In this document: positions 16,847-26,450 of the stretch, one piece after another
Layout: every line of letters begins with the position of its first letter
Position numbering within the stretch: position 1 is the first letter of the stretch
Origin: Alteromonas sp. BMJM2
Lineage (GTDB): Bacteria; Pseudomonadota; Gammaproteobacteria; Enterobacterales; Alteromonadaceae
DNA length: 64,000 nt
Direction: 5' to 3'
NCBI RefSeq assembly: GCF_027257845.1
Contig: NZ_JAPVOT010000003.1
Span: 1-64,000 of the forward strand
Translations under genes and position numbers: made by a program
Notes under the pieces: model-generated
What the model was told of the DNA's origin: nothing
Database searches by the model: none
The model's input: the letters and a program-made list of their open reading frames with translations, nothing else

Positions 16847-19153
16847 TTAGAACGATTCCCACTCATCGCTGCTGGGTACTTTAGGTTGTAGCGCTCTGTG
16901 ATTAGTTAGCGAAGCAACCGATGCCGTTCTGTGGGATTGCTGAGAGAGCCTTGCTGTAGGCACAGGCTGTTGCTGTGACTTATGAGATTCACCTATTTTG
17001 AACGTGGCTACACGCTCTGACAATCCACTGGCCTGCTGTTGCAAGCTTTCAGCTGCCGCAGCGGCCTCCTCAACTAACGCAGAGTTCTGCTGAGTCATTT
17101 CATCCATTTGCACTACCGCTTTGCTCACCTCTTCAATACCAGAGGCTTGTTCTGAGCTTGCAGCAGCAATTTCAGACATAATATCGTTGACGCGTTTAAT
17201 TGAGGTGACAACTTCTTCCATTGTGTCGCCAGACTGATTGACTAACTTATTGCCACCATCAATTTTGCTTACCGAGCCTGAAATAAGCTCCTTAATTTCT
17301 TTAGCTGCTTCTGCTGAACGTTGAGCTAAGCTTCTTACTTCTGAGGCAACAACTGCGAAACCTCTCCCTTGCTCTCCCGCTCTTGCGGCTTCAACCGCCG
17401 CATTTAGCGCAAGTATGTTGGTTTGAAACGCTATACCGTCGATAACACCTATGATGTCTGAAATTTCTTGAGCAGATGCATTGATAGATGACATGGTATC
17501 AACTACCTGTCGGATAAGGTCGCCGCCTTTGGTCGCAATATCACAACTTTGCGACGCAAGCGCATTTGCCTGCTCAGCATTTTCAGCATTAAGCTTCACG
17601 GTACCAGTGAGCTCCTCCATGCTCGATGCGGTTTCTTCTAAACTTGACGCTTGCTGTTCGGTGCGACTAGACAAATCAGAGTTGCCGGTAGCAATTTCAG
17701 AAGATGCTGTTGTTATTGTTTCTACCGCCTCGTAAATAGAGCCGATGGTGCCTGACATTTGATTAACGAATTGATTAATTGCATCACCTAAAACTTGGAA
17801 TTCACCCTCAAATTCGTCTTCGATAACCGCGGTAAGGTCGCCATTAGACAGCCTGCTCATCACATCATTGATTGTGCCTATAATACGGCGCATATCACCG
17901 ATAAAACGGTTAATCGAATTGCCTAAATCTTGGAACTCATCCTTAAATTCATGTTCAATTTTGCAATCTAAATTCCCCTGAGCCAGTTCGTTCATCGCAT
18001 GTCTGATATCACTAATTGCTTGCTTGCGACCTGTAATATCTAAAGCAAATTTCACCACTTTGTATGGGCGACCATTTTGATCAATTATTGGGTTATAAGA
18101 TGCTTGGATCCAAACTGACTTGCCTTCTTTTCCCACTCGCTCAAACTCATCGTTAAACATGGAGCCCTGTCGCAACTGTTCCCAAAACTGTGCGTATTCA
18201 GTGGAACGTTTGTAATCATCTTTCACAAACATACTGTGGTGCTTACCTTGCACCTCTTCTAACCTGTAACCTACCGTGTTTAAGAAGTTTTCGTTGGCCG
18301 TTAATATGTAACCGTCTAAGTCAAACTCAATAACAGCCTGAGCTTTGTTGATGGCATTGATTTGCCCTTCATAATAAGAGTTCTTTAATTTGGTCGCTGT
18401 AATATCGGTAGCAAATTTCACAACGCGCATTACCTTGCCATCGCCGTCAAGGACTGGGTTATATGAAGCCTGGATCCATATCTCTTTACCCTGCTTATCA
18501 AGCCGACAGAATTCGCCGCTGTGAAGCTTGCCACTTTTGAGCGTTCGCCAAAATTCGCTATATTCCGAAGAATTCACGTAACTGGCATCACAAAACATTT
18601 TATGGTGATTGCCTACTATCTCATCGAGCGAGTAGCCTAGTGTATTGAGAAAATTGTCATTCGCGTTTTGAATGATGCCATCGGGTGTAAACTCAATAAC
18701 CGCTTGCGCTTTGTCCAAAACGTTTAACAAGGTGCTTTTGATGAGAATTTCAGATTGGTCAATCCATTCAACCATAGTACCTATGTTGTTTTGCTCTTGG
18801 TCGAACATAGGAGTGAGCGTGAGTTTAAAGTTTAAATCGCCAATCTTGATGCTTGACGTTATTGTCGACTTAAGCTCGGCCAGCATATTTCGCTGATAAG
18901 AAGGTTTTTTGTGAAACTGGTCAATATTCTGACCTTCGAGATTGTCTGCGGAAAAGCTGGGGAGTAATTCTTGCAGTTTTTTCTCATTTGCTTTCAACAA
19001 ATCTTTGACTGATTTGTTTGCAAAAATAATATTACGTTCAGCATCTGCCATCATTATGCAACACGTTGTTGCATCAAGAGCCTGCTTGTTTCTTAGTGCC
19101 TGATTGGCATCCGTTGCCTTCGTAAAGTCTTCTATCCACGTCATGATACCCAT
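16847..19153 (-). CDS. soluble PAS-PAS-polyHAMP methyl-accepting chemotaxis protein
   Basis: A 768-residue cytoplasmic receptor without membrane spans. It has a divergent N-terminal PAS (about 20-130), two further PAS domains (centres near residues 155 and 275), two consecutive HAMP-like units (about 380-425 and 426-470), and the MCP signalling hairpin (tip about residue 571, [20 protein letters not shown]). It ends EWESF, a CheR-docking pentapeptide. ATG 19153 follows the cheW stop by one base and has GAGGAA upstream; an internal ATG at codon 4 is possible. PAS and signalling domains closely resemble those of the neighbouring 976-residue receptor, which looks like a paralogue with two extra PAS units. 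Confidence 0.93.
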   Translation of the reverse strand: MGIMTWIEDFTKATDANQALRNKQALDATTCCIMMADAERNIIFANKSVKDLLKANEKKLQELLPSFSADNLEGQNIDQFHKKPSYQRNMLAELKSTITSSIKIGDLNFKLTLTPMFDQEQNNIGTMVEWIDQSEILIKSTLLNVLDKAQAVIEFTPDGIIQNANDNFLNTLGYSLDEIVGNHHKMFCDASYVNSSEYSEFWRTLKSGKLHSGEFCRLDKQGKEIWIQASYNPVLDGDGKVMRVVKFATDITATKLKNSYYEGQINAINKAQAVIEFDLDGYILTANENFLNTVGYRLEEVQGKHHSMFVKDDYKRSTEYAQFWEQLRQGSMFNDEFERVGKEGKSVWIQASYNPIIDQNGRPYKVVKFALDITGRKQAISDIRHAMNELAQGNLDCKIEHEFKDEFQDLGNSINRFIGDMRRIIGTINDVMSRLSNGDLTAVIEDEFEGEFQVLGDAINQFVNQMSGTIGSIYEAVETITTASSEIATGNSDLSSRTEQQASSLEETASSMEELTGTVKLNAENAEQANALASQSCDIATKGGDLIRQVVDTMSSINASAQEISDIIGVIDGIAFQTNILALNAAVEAARAGEQGRGFAVVASEVRSLAQRSAEAAKEIKELISGSVSKIDGGNKLVNQSGDTMEEVVTSIKRVNDIMSEIAAASSEQASGIEEVSKAVVQMDEMTQQNSALVEEAAAAAESLQQQASGLSERVATFKIGESHKSQQQPVPTARLSQQSHRTASVASLTNHRALQPKVPSSDEWESF

Positions 19154-19154
19154 T

Positions 19155-19661
19155 TTATTCTTCCTCTACCGATGCTGTTTTTGTCTCAACTAGACCCAAT
19201 TCATTACTAGTGATAAGGCTTTCTATATTGACTAAAATCACCATATTTTCATCAATGTCAGCCAACCCGTGTAAGTATTTACTATCAAAAGAAACACCAA
19301 ATTCCGGCGGAGGAAGTATGTCCCCTTCAGAGAGTCTTATTACATCTGAGACGCCGTCTACTACTATTCCCACAATGCGGTCATGTACGTTCAACATAAT
19401 GACGATAGTGAATTGATTATAAGTCGCTTCACCCACGTTAAATTTCAAACGCAAATCTACTATTGGAACAATATCGCCTCGCAAATTAATCACGCCCTTG
19501 ATAAAAGAGGGTGCATTAGCAATTTTTGTTACCTGCTCATAACCGCGTATTTCTTTAACCGTTGTAATGTCCAGTGCATAGTGTTCTTCGCCTAATATGA
19601 AACTCAAAAACTCGCTTTCTTTAGACGCACTTACTGCCTGTTGAAGTACTGCTTCACTCAT
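19155..19661 (-). CDS. cheW: chemotaxis coupling protein CheW
   Basis: A 168-residue CheW scaffold protein linking receptors to CheA. It shows the SH3-like CheW core: FLSFILGEEHYALDI, VKEIRGYE, FIKGVINLRGDIVPIVDLR, VGIVVDGVSDV and a LADIDENMVILVNIE tail. It overlaps the cheA stop codon as ATGA and is followed directly by the PAS receptor gene, so cheA-cheW-receptor form a tight unit. Confidence 0.95.
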   Translation of the reverse strand: MSEAVLQQAVSASKESEFLSFILGEEHYALDITTVKEIRGYEQVTKIANAPSFIKGVINLRGDIVPIVDLRLKFNVGEATYNQFTIVIMLNVHDRIVGIVVDGVSDVIRLSEGDILPPPEFGVSFDSKYLHGLADIDENMVILVNIESLITSNELGLVETKTASVEEE

Positions 19662-21514
19662 ACTGAAACCTCGCTATTTTTTACAGTGACGCAATTAACT
19701 GCCACTGAATCGGCATCGATGATCATGGCAACTTTGCCGTCGCCCATAATGGTTGCGCCGGCAATACCTGCGACTTTTTTGTAATGCTGTTCTAGGCTTT
19801 TAATCACCACCTGTTGCTGTCCGACAAGAGAGTCAACCAAAACGCCGTAGCGCTTTTTACTGCTCTCAAGTAGCACAACAATGCCTTGGGTAGGCTCAGT
19901 GACGCCATCATCGACTTCCATTAATTGAGTTAGGGAAACTAAGGGCCAATAACGATCTCGAATCCACAGCACTTGCTCATTTCCAAGTGTCTTCAGTTGC
20001 GATGATGTAGGTTGAAATGACTCAATAACATTTAGAAGTGGTATAACAAATATTTGCTGACCTACTGACACACACATGCCATCGACTATGGCTAGCGTTA
20101 GCGGCAAATGGATGTAAAAAGCAGAGCCCTCGCCCTTTGATGATTCTATTTCTATTCGACCACCGATGGACTCAATGTTTCGGCGTACCACGTCCATACC
20201 CACACCGCGACCAGACACATCAGTCACTTCCTCGGCTGTAGAAAAGCCGGCCTGGAAAATAAGTTGCCATATCTCGCTGTCGGGCATATCGGGAGATAAA
20301 GGTAACCCATTTTGCGAAGCTTTTTGTAATATACGTTCTTTGTCTAAACCGGCCCCGTCGTCGATGATACCTATAATGATGCTACTGCCTTTTTGCTCTG
20401 CACTAAGGATCACGGTACCTTTCTCGGGTTTTCCGCTAGCAATACGTTTTTCAGGAGTTTCAATACCGTGATCGATACTGTTTCGAACTAAATGAGTAAG
20501 TGGGTCGACCAGCTTTTCAATTAAGCTTTTATCAATTTCGGTGTTGCCACCTTGGATAACTAAATCAACCTGCTTACCTAGCTTGGTTGATAAATCTCGT
20601 ACCACTCTTGGGAAACGATTAAACGTCATATTTATTGGTAACATCCGCATAGACATCACCGACTCTTGAATTTCTCGAGTATTACGCTGAAGCTCATCTA
20701 TCGCTAGCTGCAGTCGCTCGCCTATCTGACCTTCTACTTCTTGCCCCACATTTGAAAGCATTGACTGAGTAATAACTAACTCACCGACTAAGTTAACCAT
20801 AGCGTCAATTTTGGTAGTATCTACTCGTATCGATGCCGCCTCCTTTGCAGCAGCTTTAGGTTTTGGCTTCACAGGTTTAACAATAGGTTGCGAAGGGCTT
20901 TTCGCCTCCTCGCTTTTTACAGGGGGAGCAACGGGGAGATTCTCTGGCTCAAAAAAACCAAAGCCAGCTATTTCAGCATCTATATCTAAATCATCCTCAG
21001 AGACTTTATTAATAACGCCGTAATCGTCGTCATCATCAAAAAAGCCAAATCCATCAATAACGTCATTATCAGTGTCACTGGTGCATTCGAGAACGTCACT
21101 ATGGCCAGATACACTGCTTTGTGATGCTTGTGCCAATGTGTCTTCTAGCACTTTGATGCTTGCATCTATCTGCGCTTGCGGGAGATCAGTCTTTTCTTTA
21201 TAGGCCGATAAGGTGTCTTTCAAAACGTCTAGCGTTTGTAAAAATACATCTACTATGTCAGTGGTAACGTGGATTTCCTGATTTCTCGCCTTATCTAATA
21301 AATTTTCCATCACATGAGTGAGATTCATTAAGGCGTCGAAATTAAAAATACCACTGCCACCTTTAATAGAATGGGCCGCTCTGAATATACTGTTAAGCTG
21401 CTCTTGGTCAGGACAGTCTACGTCAAGCGTCATTAACAACTGCTCCATGTCTTGAAGATGTTCATCACTTTCTTCAAAAAATACGTCATGAAACTGGGTT
21501 ACATCTATTGTCAT
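19658..21514 (-). CDS. cheA: chemotaxis histidine kinase CheA
   Basis: A 618-residue CheA. The HPt domain has its phospho-acceptor histidine in AAHSIKGGSG (about 48). The P3 dimerisation helices begin at IRVDTTKIDAMVNLVGELVI shortened (about 230). The P4 ATPase has LVRNSIDHGIE, DDGAGLD and GRGVGMDVV, and the C-terminal P5 CheW-like domain covers about 480-610. Between HPt and P3 there is no recognisable P2; instead about 110 low-complexity acidic/proline-lysine residues carry two GFGFF motifs (near 155 and 187). AGGAG precedes the ATG. It lies between cheY (41 bp) and cheW (ATGA overlap). Confidence 0.96.
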   Translation of the reverse strand: MTIDVTQFHDVFFEESDEHLQDMEQLLMTLDVDCPDQEQLNSIFRAAHSIKGGSGIFNFDALMNLTHVMENLLDKARNQEIHVTTDIVDVFLQTLDVLKDTLSAYKEKTDLPQAQIDASIKVLEDTLAQASQSSVSGHSDVLECTSDTDNDVIDGFGFFDDDDDYGVINKVSEDDLDIDAEIAGFGFFEPENLPVAPPVKSEEAKSPSQPIVKPVKPKPKAAAKEAASIRVDTTKIDAMVNLVGELVITQSMLSNVGQEVEGQIGERLQLAIDELQRNTREIQESVMSMRMLPINMTFNRFPRVVRDLSTKLGKQVDLVIQGGNTEIDKSLIEKLVDPLTHLVRNSIDHGIETPEKRIASGKPEKGTVILSAEQKGSSIIIGIIDDGAGLDKERILQKASQNGLPLSPDMPDSEIWQLIFQAGFSTAEEVTDVSGRGVGMDVVRRNIESIGGRIEIESSKGEGSAFYIHLPLTLAIVDGMCVSVGQQIFVIPLLNVIESFQPTSSQLKTLGNEQVLWIRDRYWPLVSLTQLMEVDDGVTEPTQGIVVLLESSKKRYGVLVDSLVGQQQVVIKSLEQHYKKVAGIAGATIMGDGKVAMIIDADSVAVNCVTVKNSEVSV

Positions 21515-21554
21515 GAGAGATTGCTCCTAACGACGTTGAAAAGAAAAATATCGC

Positions 21555-21920
21555 TTAACCAAGAACTCGTTTCATCACATCAAGTAGCTTGTTTGGATCA
21601 AACGGCTTGACCATCCATCCTGTGGCACCCGCAGCTTTTCCTTTTGCTTTCATTTCATCGCCCGCCTCAGTAGTGAGCATGACAATGGGAGTAGACCTAA
21701 AATTAGTTAACCCTCGCAGCGATTTCACTAAAGACAAACCATCCATACGGGGCATATTTTGATCGGTTAGAACAAAATCAAAGCTTGCCCCTCTACACTT
21801 CTCCAAAGCGTCTTGTCCATCTTGCGCAGTGGTGACTTGATAATTTGCTGACTTAAGCGTCATTTCAACCATTTGACGAATAGAAACAGAATCATCGACA
21901 ACCAATATATTTTTGCTCAT
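21555..21920 (-). CDS. cheY: chemotaxis response regulator CheY
   Basis: A 121-residue single-domain receiver. It has the acidic pocket VVDDS, the phospho-acceptor Asp in VLTDQNMPRMDG (about residue 53), the switch Thr in MLTTEAG and the conserved Lys in MVKPFDP. As the first gene of the cheY-cheA-cheW run it is the likely output of this pathway. No FliM or flagellar gene is nearby, so its target could be a motor elsewhere or a pilus. Confidence 0.93.
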   Translation of the reverse strand: MSKNILVVDDSVSIRQMVEMTLKSANYQVTTAQDGQDALEKCRGASFDFVLTDQNMPRMDGLSLVKSLRGLTNFRSTPIVMLTTEAGDEMKAKGKAAGATGWMVKPFDPNKLLDVMKRVLG

Positions 21921-22027
21921 TGTGTATTCACCTTTGCACTGTTTTTCATTGAATAGGCATGCTGAGAATGCCGTTACTGCTTGTAAAAAATCTTATCGCG
22001 ATGTAACAACTAATTAGGAGTCCACTC

Positions 22028-23254
22028 TTAAAACAGCTCGATATCGCCTGCATCTATGGATGTGGCTGATACGGGGTTGTGGTCAGCCTGCCCCCTCTGC
22101 GCCAAAGAGTCTTTATAGTTTATTAATCTATTTCGAACTTCTTCGACGTTGTCAGCAGACAGCAAATCGAGCTGTTCAGTAACAAAACTGATAATTTCTT
22201 GCGTATAAATTAAATTCTGGCTGTTGATATCACCGAACTGCATACCCCGAATGGCGCTGTTTGTTGCATCGGCCAGCTTCTGCCTGATTGTTTCTAGTCC
22301 ATCGGCATTTTGAATGTCGGACTCTGCTTTTCGAATGATCCCGCTAAGCTCTAAACTTATGCCGTCTTTTGCTTTAACAACGTGGGAAATATCTTGCGAT
22401 GCTACGAACTCAGCTGTCTCAGTAAGCTGGTCGATCAATGATTTGATGTTCTCGATTTGCTTTTTGATCACGTCGCTAAACTGGGTGGAGCGAGTCGATA
22501 GCGCTCTTACCTCGTCTGCTACCACCGCAAATCCTCGTCCGGCTTCTCCCGCACGAGCGGCTTCAATCGCAGCATTTAGCGCAAGAAGATTGGTTTGTGC
22601 TGCAATGCCATCAATCCCCCCTAGGGCGTCGATGACAGTAGGCATTGCTTGTTGAATAGTTTGAACTTGGCTTTCAAGTGACTTCGTAGACTGAGTCATG
22701 GCTTCTGTAGATTCTATGAAGCTAGTCAACGTACTATCTGTATCACTGGCAAAAGAACGCATTTTCTCTGCATATGGAAGGTCGCTACTTTGATCATCTT
22801 TTAACAATTTGTGAATACTGGATTCTTGTTGCGAGAGCAGCGATTGTAGGCTCAGGAAAGCGTCACTTAAGGTAGTAACCGCGTCGTTTTGTGTAGTGAG
22901 AATGTCAGTGATATTTGAAGAAGTCACCGATAAGGTGTCTTTCACATCATAAAGCGTGTCTTGTAATTGATGGCTGTTTTTTCCATGGCGCTTCTCTTCA
23001 ATTTCAGCCGTCGTTGACTCATCGCTGTTATTCACTACCTGACTTCCTGCGCTTCTATTTTTAGGTGCTGCATCAGATTGCTGAAGCACTATTAAAAGAT
23101 AAATCACACAGCACGAACTGAACACTAAGCCAAGATGATTTATCTGTGAGAATTCAAGACCCCAACTTGCGAGCATCAACAAGAACGATGTTACAAAGGC
23201 GGTACTCTTTTTTGACATCATTGCGTCAAAAAAACTATAAGCGATAGCAGCCAC
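22028..23254 (-). CDS. membrane-anchored MCP-like chemotaxis protein
   Basis: A 408-residue protein with two N-terminal membrane helices (about 15-33 and 38-58) and almost no periplasmic part. A coiled-coil cytoplasmic domain follows, with an MCP hairpin tip [20 protein letters not shown] (about residues 213-232) and [15 protein letters not shown]. There is no CheR-docking pentapeptide. Small membrane sensors of this kind probably respond to membrane or cytoplasmic state. The GTG at 23254 is favoured by GAGG 7 bp upstream; an ATG lies 11 codons later. It lies 107 bp upstream of cheY in the same direction. Confidence 0.85.
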   Translation of the reverse strand: MAAIAYSFFDAMMSKKSTAFVTSFLLMLASWGLEFSQINHLGLVFSSCCVIYLLIVLQQSDAAPKNRSAGSQVVNNSDESTTAEIEEKRHGKNSHQLQDTLYDVKDTLSVTSSNITDILTTQNDAVTTLSDAFLSLQSLLSQQESSIHKLLKDDQSSDLPYAEKMRSFASDTDSTLTSFIESTEAMTQSTKSLESQVQTIQQAMPTVIDALGGIDGIAAQTNLLALNAAIEAARAGEAGRGFAVVADEVRALSTRSTQFSDVIKKQIENIKSLIDQLTETAEFVASQDISHVVKAKDGISLELSGIIRKAESDIQNADGLETIRQKLADATNSAIRGMQFGDINSQNLIYTQEIISFVTEQLDLLSADNVEEVRNRLINYKDSLAQRGQADHNPVSATSIDAGDIELF

Positions 23255-23334
23255 ATCAATACCTCACGACCCACCATTTCAGGCGGTTTGTTTAAATAAC
23301 AATCGAAGTATGGATATAAAATACAATTTCTACC

Positions 23335-23361
23335 ATTATACTTTTGTTTACATTTGTGCAA
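23335..23361 (-). promoter_or_regulatory. putative sigma-70 promoter of the chemotaxis cluster
   Basis: On the minus strand there is TTGCAC (23356-23361), a short 15-bp spacer and a perfect TATAAT (23335-23340), about 80 bp ahead of the MCP-like gene. I did not find a FliA-type flagellar promoter here. The short spacer makes it tentative. Confidence 0.4.
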
Positions 23362-23510
23362 CTTAGTTGTTTTACGCCATTAGTGACAATAGCGACATTT
23401 TTAGGATAGTTGATTAGAGACTGACTTAAAAAAATTTTCAAAAGATATAAGAGCTTGAATAACAAGAACGTTGTCGATAGTGGGAAGGTAATATTAGGAA
23501 AGACTAAGGA

Positions 23511-23546
23511 ATTAGAATTTTACTCGTAATTAGAATTTTACTCGTA
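23511..23546. repeat. 18-bp tandem direct repeat
   Basis: Two exact head-to-tail copies of ATTAGAATTTTACTCGTA (23511-23528 and 23529-23546) are followed by a partial third (ATTAG). They lie in the gene-free stretch 23255-23631 upstream of the chemotaxis cluster. Confidence 0.9.
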
Positions 23547-23631
23547 ATTAGCAGTAGTAACGTTGAACACATGGCATCGGACATTCCAGCGCTTTCATCT
23601 AAATTGATATAGCAGCTTAAATTAACGAAAA

Positions 23632-23905
23632 GCCCTCGCATCTCTGCAAGGGCCTTGATGATGGTGCCTCGACCCGGGATTGCAACGCGAGGAGCATCCG
23701 CAGGGATACGCCAGCGTGGTCCTGAGCTTTTACAAACACCAGAATCAAAAAAGCCCCGAACATTTCTGTTCAGGGCTTCAATGATGGTGCCTCGACCCGG
23801 GGTCGCAACGCGCGGAGCATCCGCAGGGATACGCCAGCGTGTTCCTGAGCTTTTACAAACACCAGAATCAAAAAAGCCCTCGCATTTCTGCAAGGGCCTT
23901 GATGA
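23632..23905 (-). repeat. tandem copies of the tRNA-Phe 3' end plus terminator
   Basis: Downstream of tRNA-Phe, its 3' end with CCA (plus-strand TGGTGCCTCGACCCGG) recurs at 23785 and 23662, giving periods of 121 and 123 bp with the gene. Each copy is followed on the minus strand by a terminator hairpin: 23876-23897 for the real tRNA, then 23753-23776 and 23632-23653. The parts between (for example 23680-23752 and 23802-23875) are near-identical to each other and do not fold as a full tRNA. An apparent ORF covering this region is an artefact of the repeat. Confidence 0.85.
23876..23897 (-). terminator. rho-independent terminator of tRNA-Phe
   Basis: On the minus strand GCCCTTGCAGAAATGCGAGGGC is followed by a run of six T (23870-23875), eight bases after the CCA end of the tRNA. 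Two further versions of the same hairpin lie at 23753-23776 and 23632-23653. Confidence 0.85.
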
Positions 23906-23981
23906 TGGTGCCTCGACCCGGGATCGAACCAGGGACACGCGGATTTTCAATCCGCTGCTCTACCAACTGAGCTATCGAGGC
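23906..23981 (-). tRNA. tRNA-Phe (GAA)
   Basis: A 76-base tRNA including the encoded CCA. The acceptor stem is GCCTCGA/TCGAGGC, the D-arm GCTCAGTTGGTAGAGC, the anticodon stem GCGGATTGAAAATCCGC with anticodon GAA, and the T-arm contains GGTTCGATCCC. It is a single-gene transcript with its own terminator. Confidence 0.97.
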
Positions 23982-24131
23982 GAAACTCGTTTGCGTTACA
24001 AGCGTTTTCGGCCTGTGCTGCTATGGGTGCGTATTAAACGGATTTCGGCGTAACAAGTCAACCATTTTACCCGCTTTTTTTTCACTTTTGTGACCGTTTG
24101 CACATTGTTTACACAAAATCTCGTATTTTGG

Positions 24132-24413
<282 letters not shown>

Positions 24414-24458
24414 CTATTGTCTTGTCTTATAAACACCACTGGCAACAGTGTACGCGAC

Positions 24459-25514
24459 TTATTTTGCCAGTGTTTTAATTATCTTTGTTGTTGGGGCAGC
24501 TAAACCCACTTCAATAGGCTCATCAAGTAAGAACCATCTCGACTGATTTTCTGCCACCCGCTTTTGGGGCGTTGAGTTTACCACGGCGATAAGCGGGGTT
24601 ATATCTAAATGAAAGTGGCTAAATGTGTGTCTGAATTCATCAAGCTGCTGTATTTCCTCTACTTCAATGCCCCTTTGAGCAAGTAATGATATACCCTCTT
24701 CAGCAGATTGCGCTTCTAAAAACCCGTATAAGCCTCCCCAGATACCACTTTGAGGGCGTTGCTCTAGAAACACTTGCTGCCCAAACATAGGGATGAGCAT
24801 GTAGGTTTGTCTCACTGGCGTTTCTTTTTTAGGCTTTTTACCCGGATAGTTAGTTTGCTTCCCTTGCGCAAACGCCACGCAATCACGCTGTAAAGGGCAC
24901 TCATCGCACTTTGGCTTACTTCGCGTGCACACCATGGCACCTAAGTCCATCATCACCTGAGTGTAGTTTGCACAGCGACTGTCAGGCGTATTTTTCTCAG
25001 CCACGTCCCACAGGGCATTCTCTACGGCTTTTTGCCCGGGCCATCCTTCAATAGCATAATAACGCGCTAACACACGCTTTACGTTGCCATCTAAGATGGG
25101 GTAACGCTCGTCTCTCGATAGCGAAAGTATGGCCCCCGCGGTAGAACGCCCTATACCAGGAAGCGACACCACTTCGTCAAGTGTGGGAGGAAAAACGCCT
25201 TCGTAATCATCAACCAGTGTTTTAGCAGCTTTATGCAGGTTTCTAGCACGGGCGTAATAACCAAGCCCCGTCCAATGATGCAACACGTCATCTTGCGATG
25301 CATTGGCAAGCTCGAATACGCTTGGGTACGACGCCATAAACCGATTGAAGTAAGGGATGACGGTGGCAACCTGCGTTTGCTGAAGCATGATTTCAGATAC
25401 CCACACCTTATAGGGCGTCACATCTTGCTGCCACGGTAAATGCTTTCTACCATGCTCATCGAACCACGCTAAAACCCGTTGTGCAAAACTGTTATTGTGC
25501 ATTGTTTTTGTCAT
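24459..25514 (-). CDS. mutY: A/G-specific adenine DNA glycosylase MutY
   Basis: A 351-residue MutY, which removes adenine mispaired with 8-oxoguanine. It shows EIMLQQTQV, the helix-hairpin-helix [12 protein letters not shown], the catalytic Asp in [10 protein letters not shown] (about 138), and a [4Fe-4S] loop C-x6-C-x2-C-x5-C in [19 protein letters not shown]-terminal NUDIX-like lesion-recognition domain follows (about 225-350). It is co-directional with yggX downstream and divergent from the hydrolase gene. Confidence 0.96.
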   Translation of the reverse strand: MTKTMHNNSFAQRVLAWFDEHGRKHLPWQQDVTPYKVWVSEIMLQQTQVATVIPYFNRFMASYPSVFELANASQDDVLHHWTGLGYYARARNLHKAAKTLVDDYEGVFPPTLDEVVSLPGIGRSTAGAILSLSRDERYPILDGNVKRVLARYYAIEGWPGQKAVENALWDVAEKNTPDSRCANYTQVMMDLGAMVCTRSKPKCDECPLQRDCVAFAQGKQTNYPGKKPKKETPVRQTYMLIPMFGQQVFLEQRPQSGIWGGLYGFLEAQSAEEGISLLAQRGIEVEEIQQLDEFRHTFSHFHLDITPLIAVVNSTPQKRVAENQSRWFLLDEPIEVGLAAPTTKIIKTLAK

Positions 25515-25654
25515 ATTATTCTGAAACTTACGTCTATACTTTGTGCATTATTCACTTGCTGAAACACCTTCATTTACCAGTTTGAATAAACATTCTATTC
25601 ACTATGCGCTATGGTAGCATGTACGCTCTTCTTCGTTTTTATTTAAGGTATCGC

Positions 25655-26365
25655 GTGTCTGCACAAACCCCCGTATTATTTTTCCCCGGAACTCTTTGTG
25701 ACGAACGCATCTTTATGCCCCTCTGGCGGCAGCTTTCTATTGCCCAACGTCGCTTTGTTCCTCTGCAGTGGGCGACCTCGAAAGAGGACATGCTTGCACT
25801 TAGCGAAGACCGAATACTTACTGATGAAAAAGTTCACCTTGTCGGCTATTCCATGGGTGGCTACATTGCTTCGCTTATCGCTGCTCGTAATAAGAATAAT
25901 ATCGCTTCCGTCACTCTGATTGCATACGATCCTGCTGGCTTGTCGGCAAATGAAATAAGCCAGCGTGAAAACATGGTCAAAAGCCTCAAAAAAGGGCAAT
26001 TCAAACCCGAGAACCACAACTATCTTGCTCGCTTTATCCACCCTTCCCGCTTAGCAGACACAAAGGTGACTGATGTCGTTACGTCCATGGCTAAAGATTT
26101 AGGGAAAAGCACGTTATTAGCGCATACACTTGCCACGACACCAAGAGAGAATACACTTAAATTACTTGAAAAGATTAATGCGCCAGTAACACTTGTAGGC
26201 GCAATTGATGACAATATTGCACACATAGATTCGCTTAGGTACGCAGCGAAGTCGCTACCTAATGCATCACTGTATGAATTTGAAAACACGGGGCACATGA
26301 TCCCACTTGAGCAAACCAGCCAATTAGCGACTATTATTGGCAAATGCATTGGCGTACAAAAATAA
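25655..26365 (+). CDS. alpha/beta hydrolase
   Basis: A 236-residue alpha/beta-hydrolase-fold protein. It has the oxyanion segment FFPGTLCDERIF, nucleophile elbow GYSMGG, acid residue in GAIDDNIAH and catalytic His in NTGHMIPLEQ. I chose GTG 25655, which has AAGG 6 bp upstream (25645-25648); an ATG at 25604 would add 17 residues that look unlike the family. Substrate unknown. It precedes trmB by 85 bp and may be co-transcribed. Confidence 0.8.
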   Translation: MSAQTPVLFFPGTLCDERIFMPLWRQLSIAQRRFVPLQWATSKEDMLALSEDRILTDEKVHLVGYSMGGYIASLIAARNKNNIASVTLIAYDPAGLSANEISQRENMVKSLKKGQFKPENHNYLARFIHPSRLADTKVTDVVTSMAKDLGKSTLLAHTLATTPRENTLKLLEKINAPVTLVGAIDDNIAHIDSLRYAAKSLPNASLYEFENTGHMIPLEQTSQLATIIGKCIGVQK

Positions 26366-26450
26366 CACAGAATTTGTATTCTAGCGTTGCATATAAGGTG
26401 GGTAAGTGGATAATGCGCCAGCATAAATTTGGGTATGAAAGGCATTGCAG

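Noticed and set aside
21921..22027. Flagellar sigma-28 promoter ahead of cheY
   Set aside because: A GCGATAAG sequence is present but no matching -35 element lies at the right distance.
23632..23905. Possible CRISPR array because of regular repeats
   Set aside because: Period is about 122 bp, the whole unit repeats rather than alternating with unique spacers, and the units derive from a tRNA end plus terminator.
23504..23950. 148-residue leftward ORF and its opposite-strand partner with internal repeats
   Set aside because: They are reading frames through the tandem tRNA-Phe 3' repeats and part of the tRNA itself, not genes.
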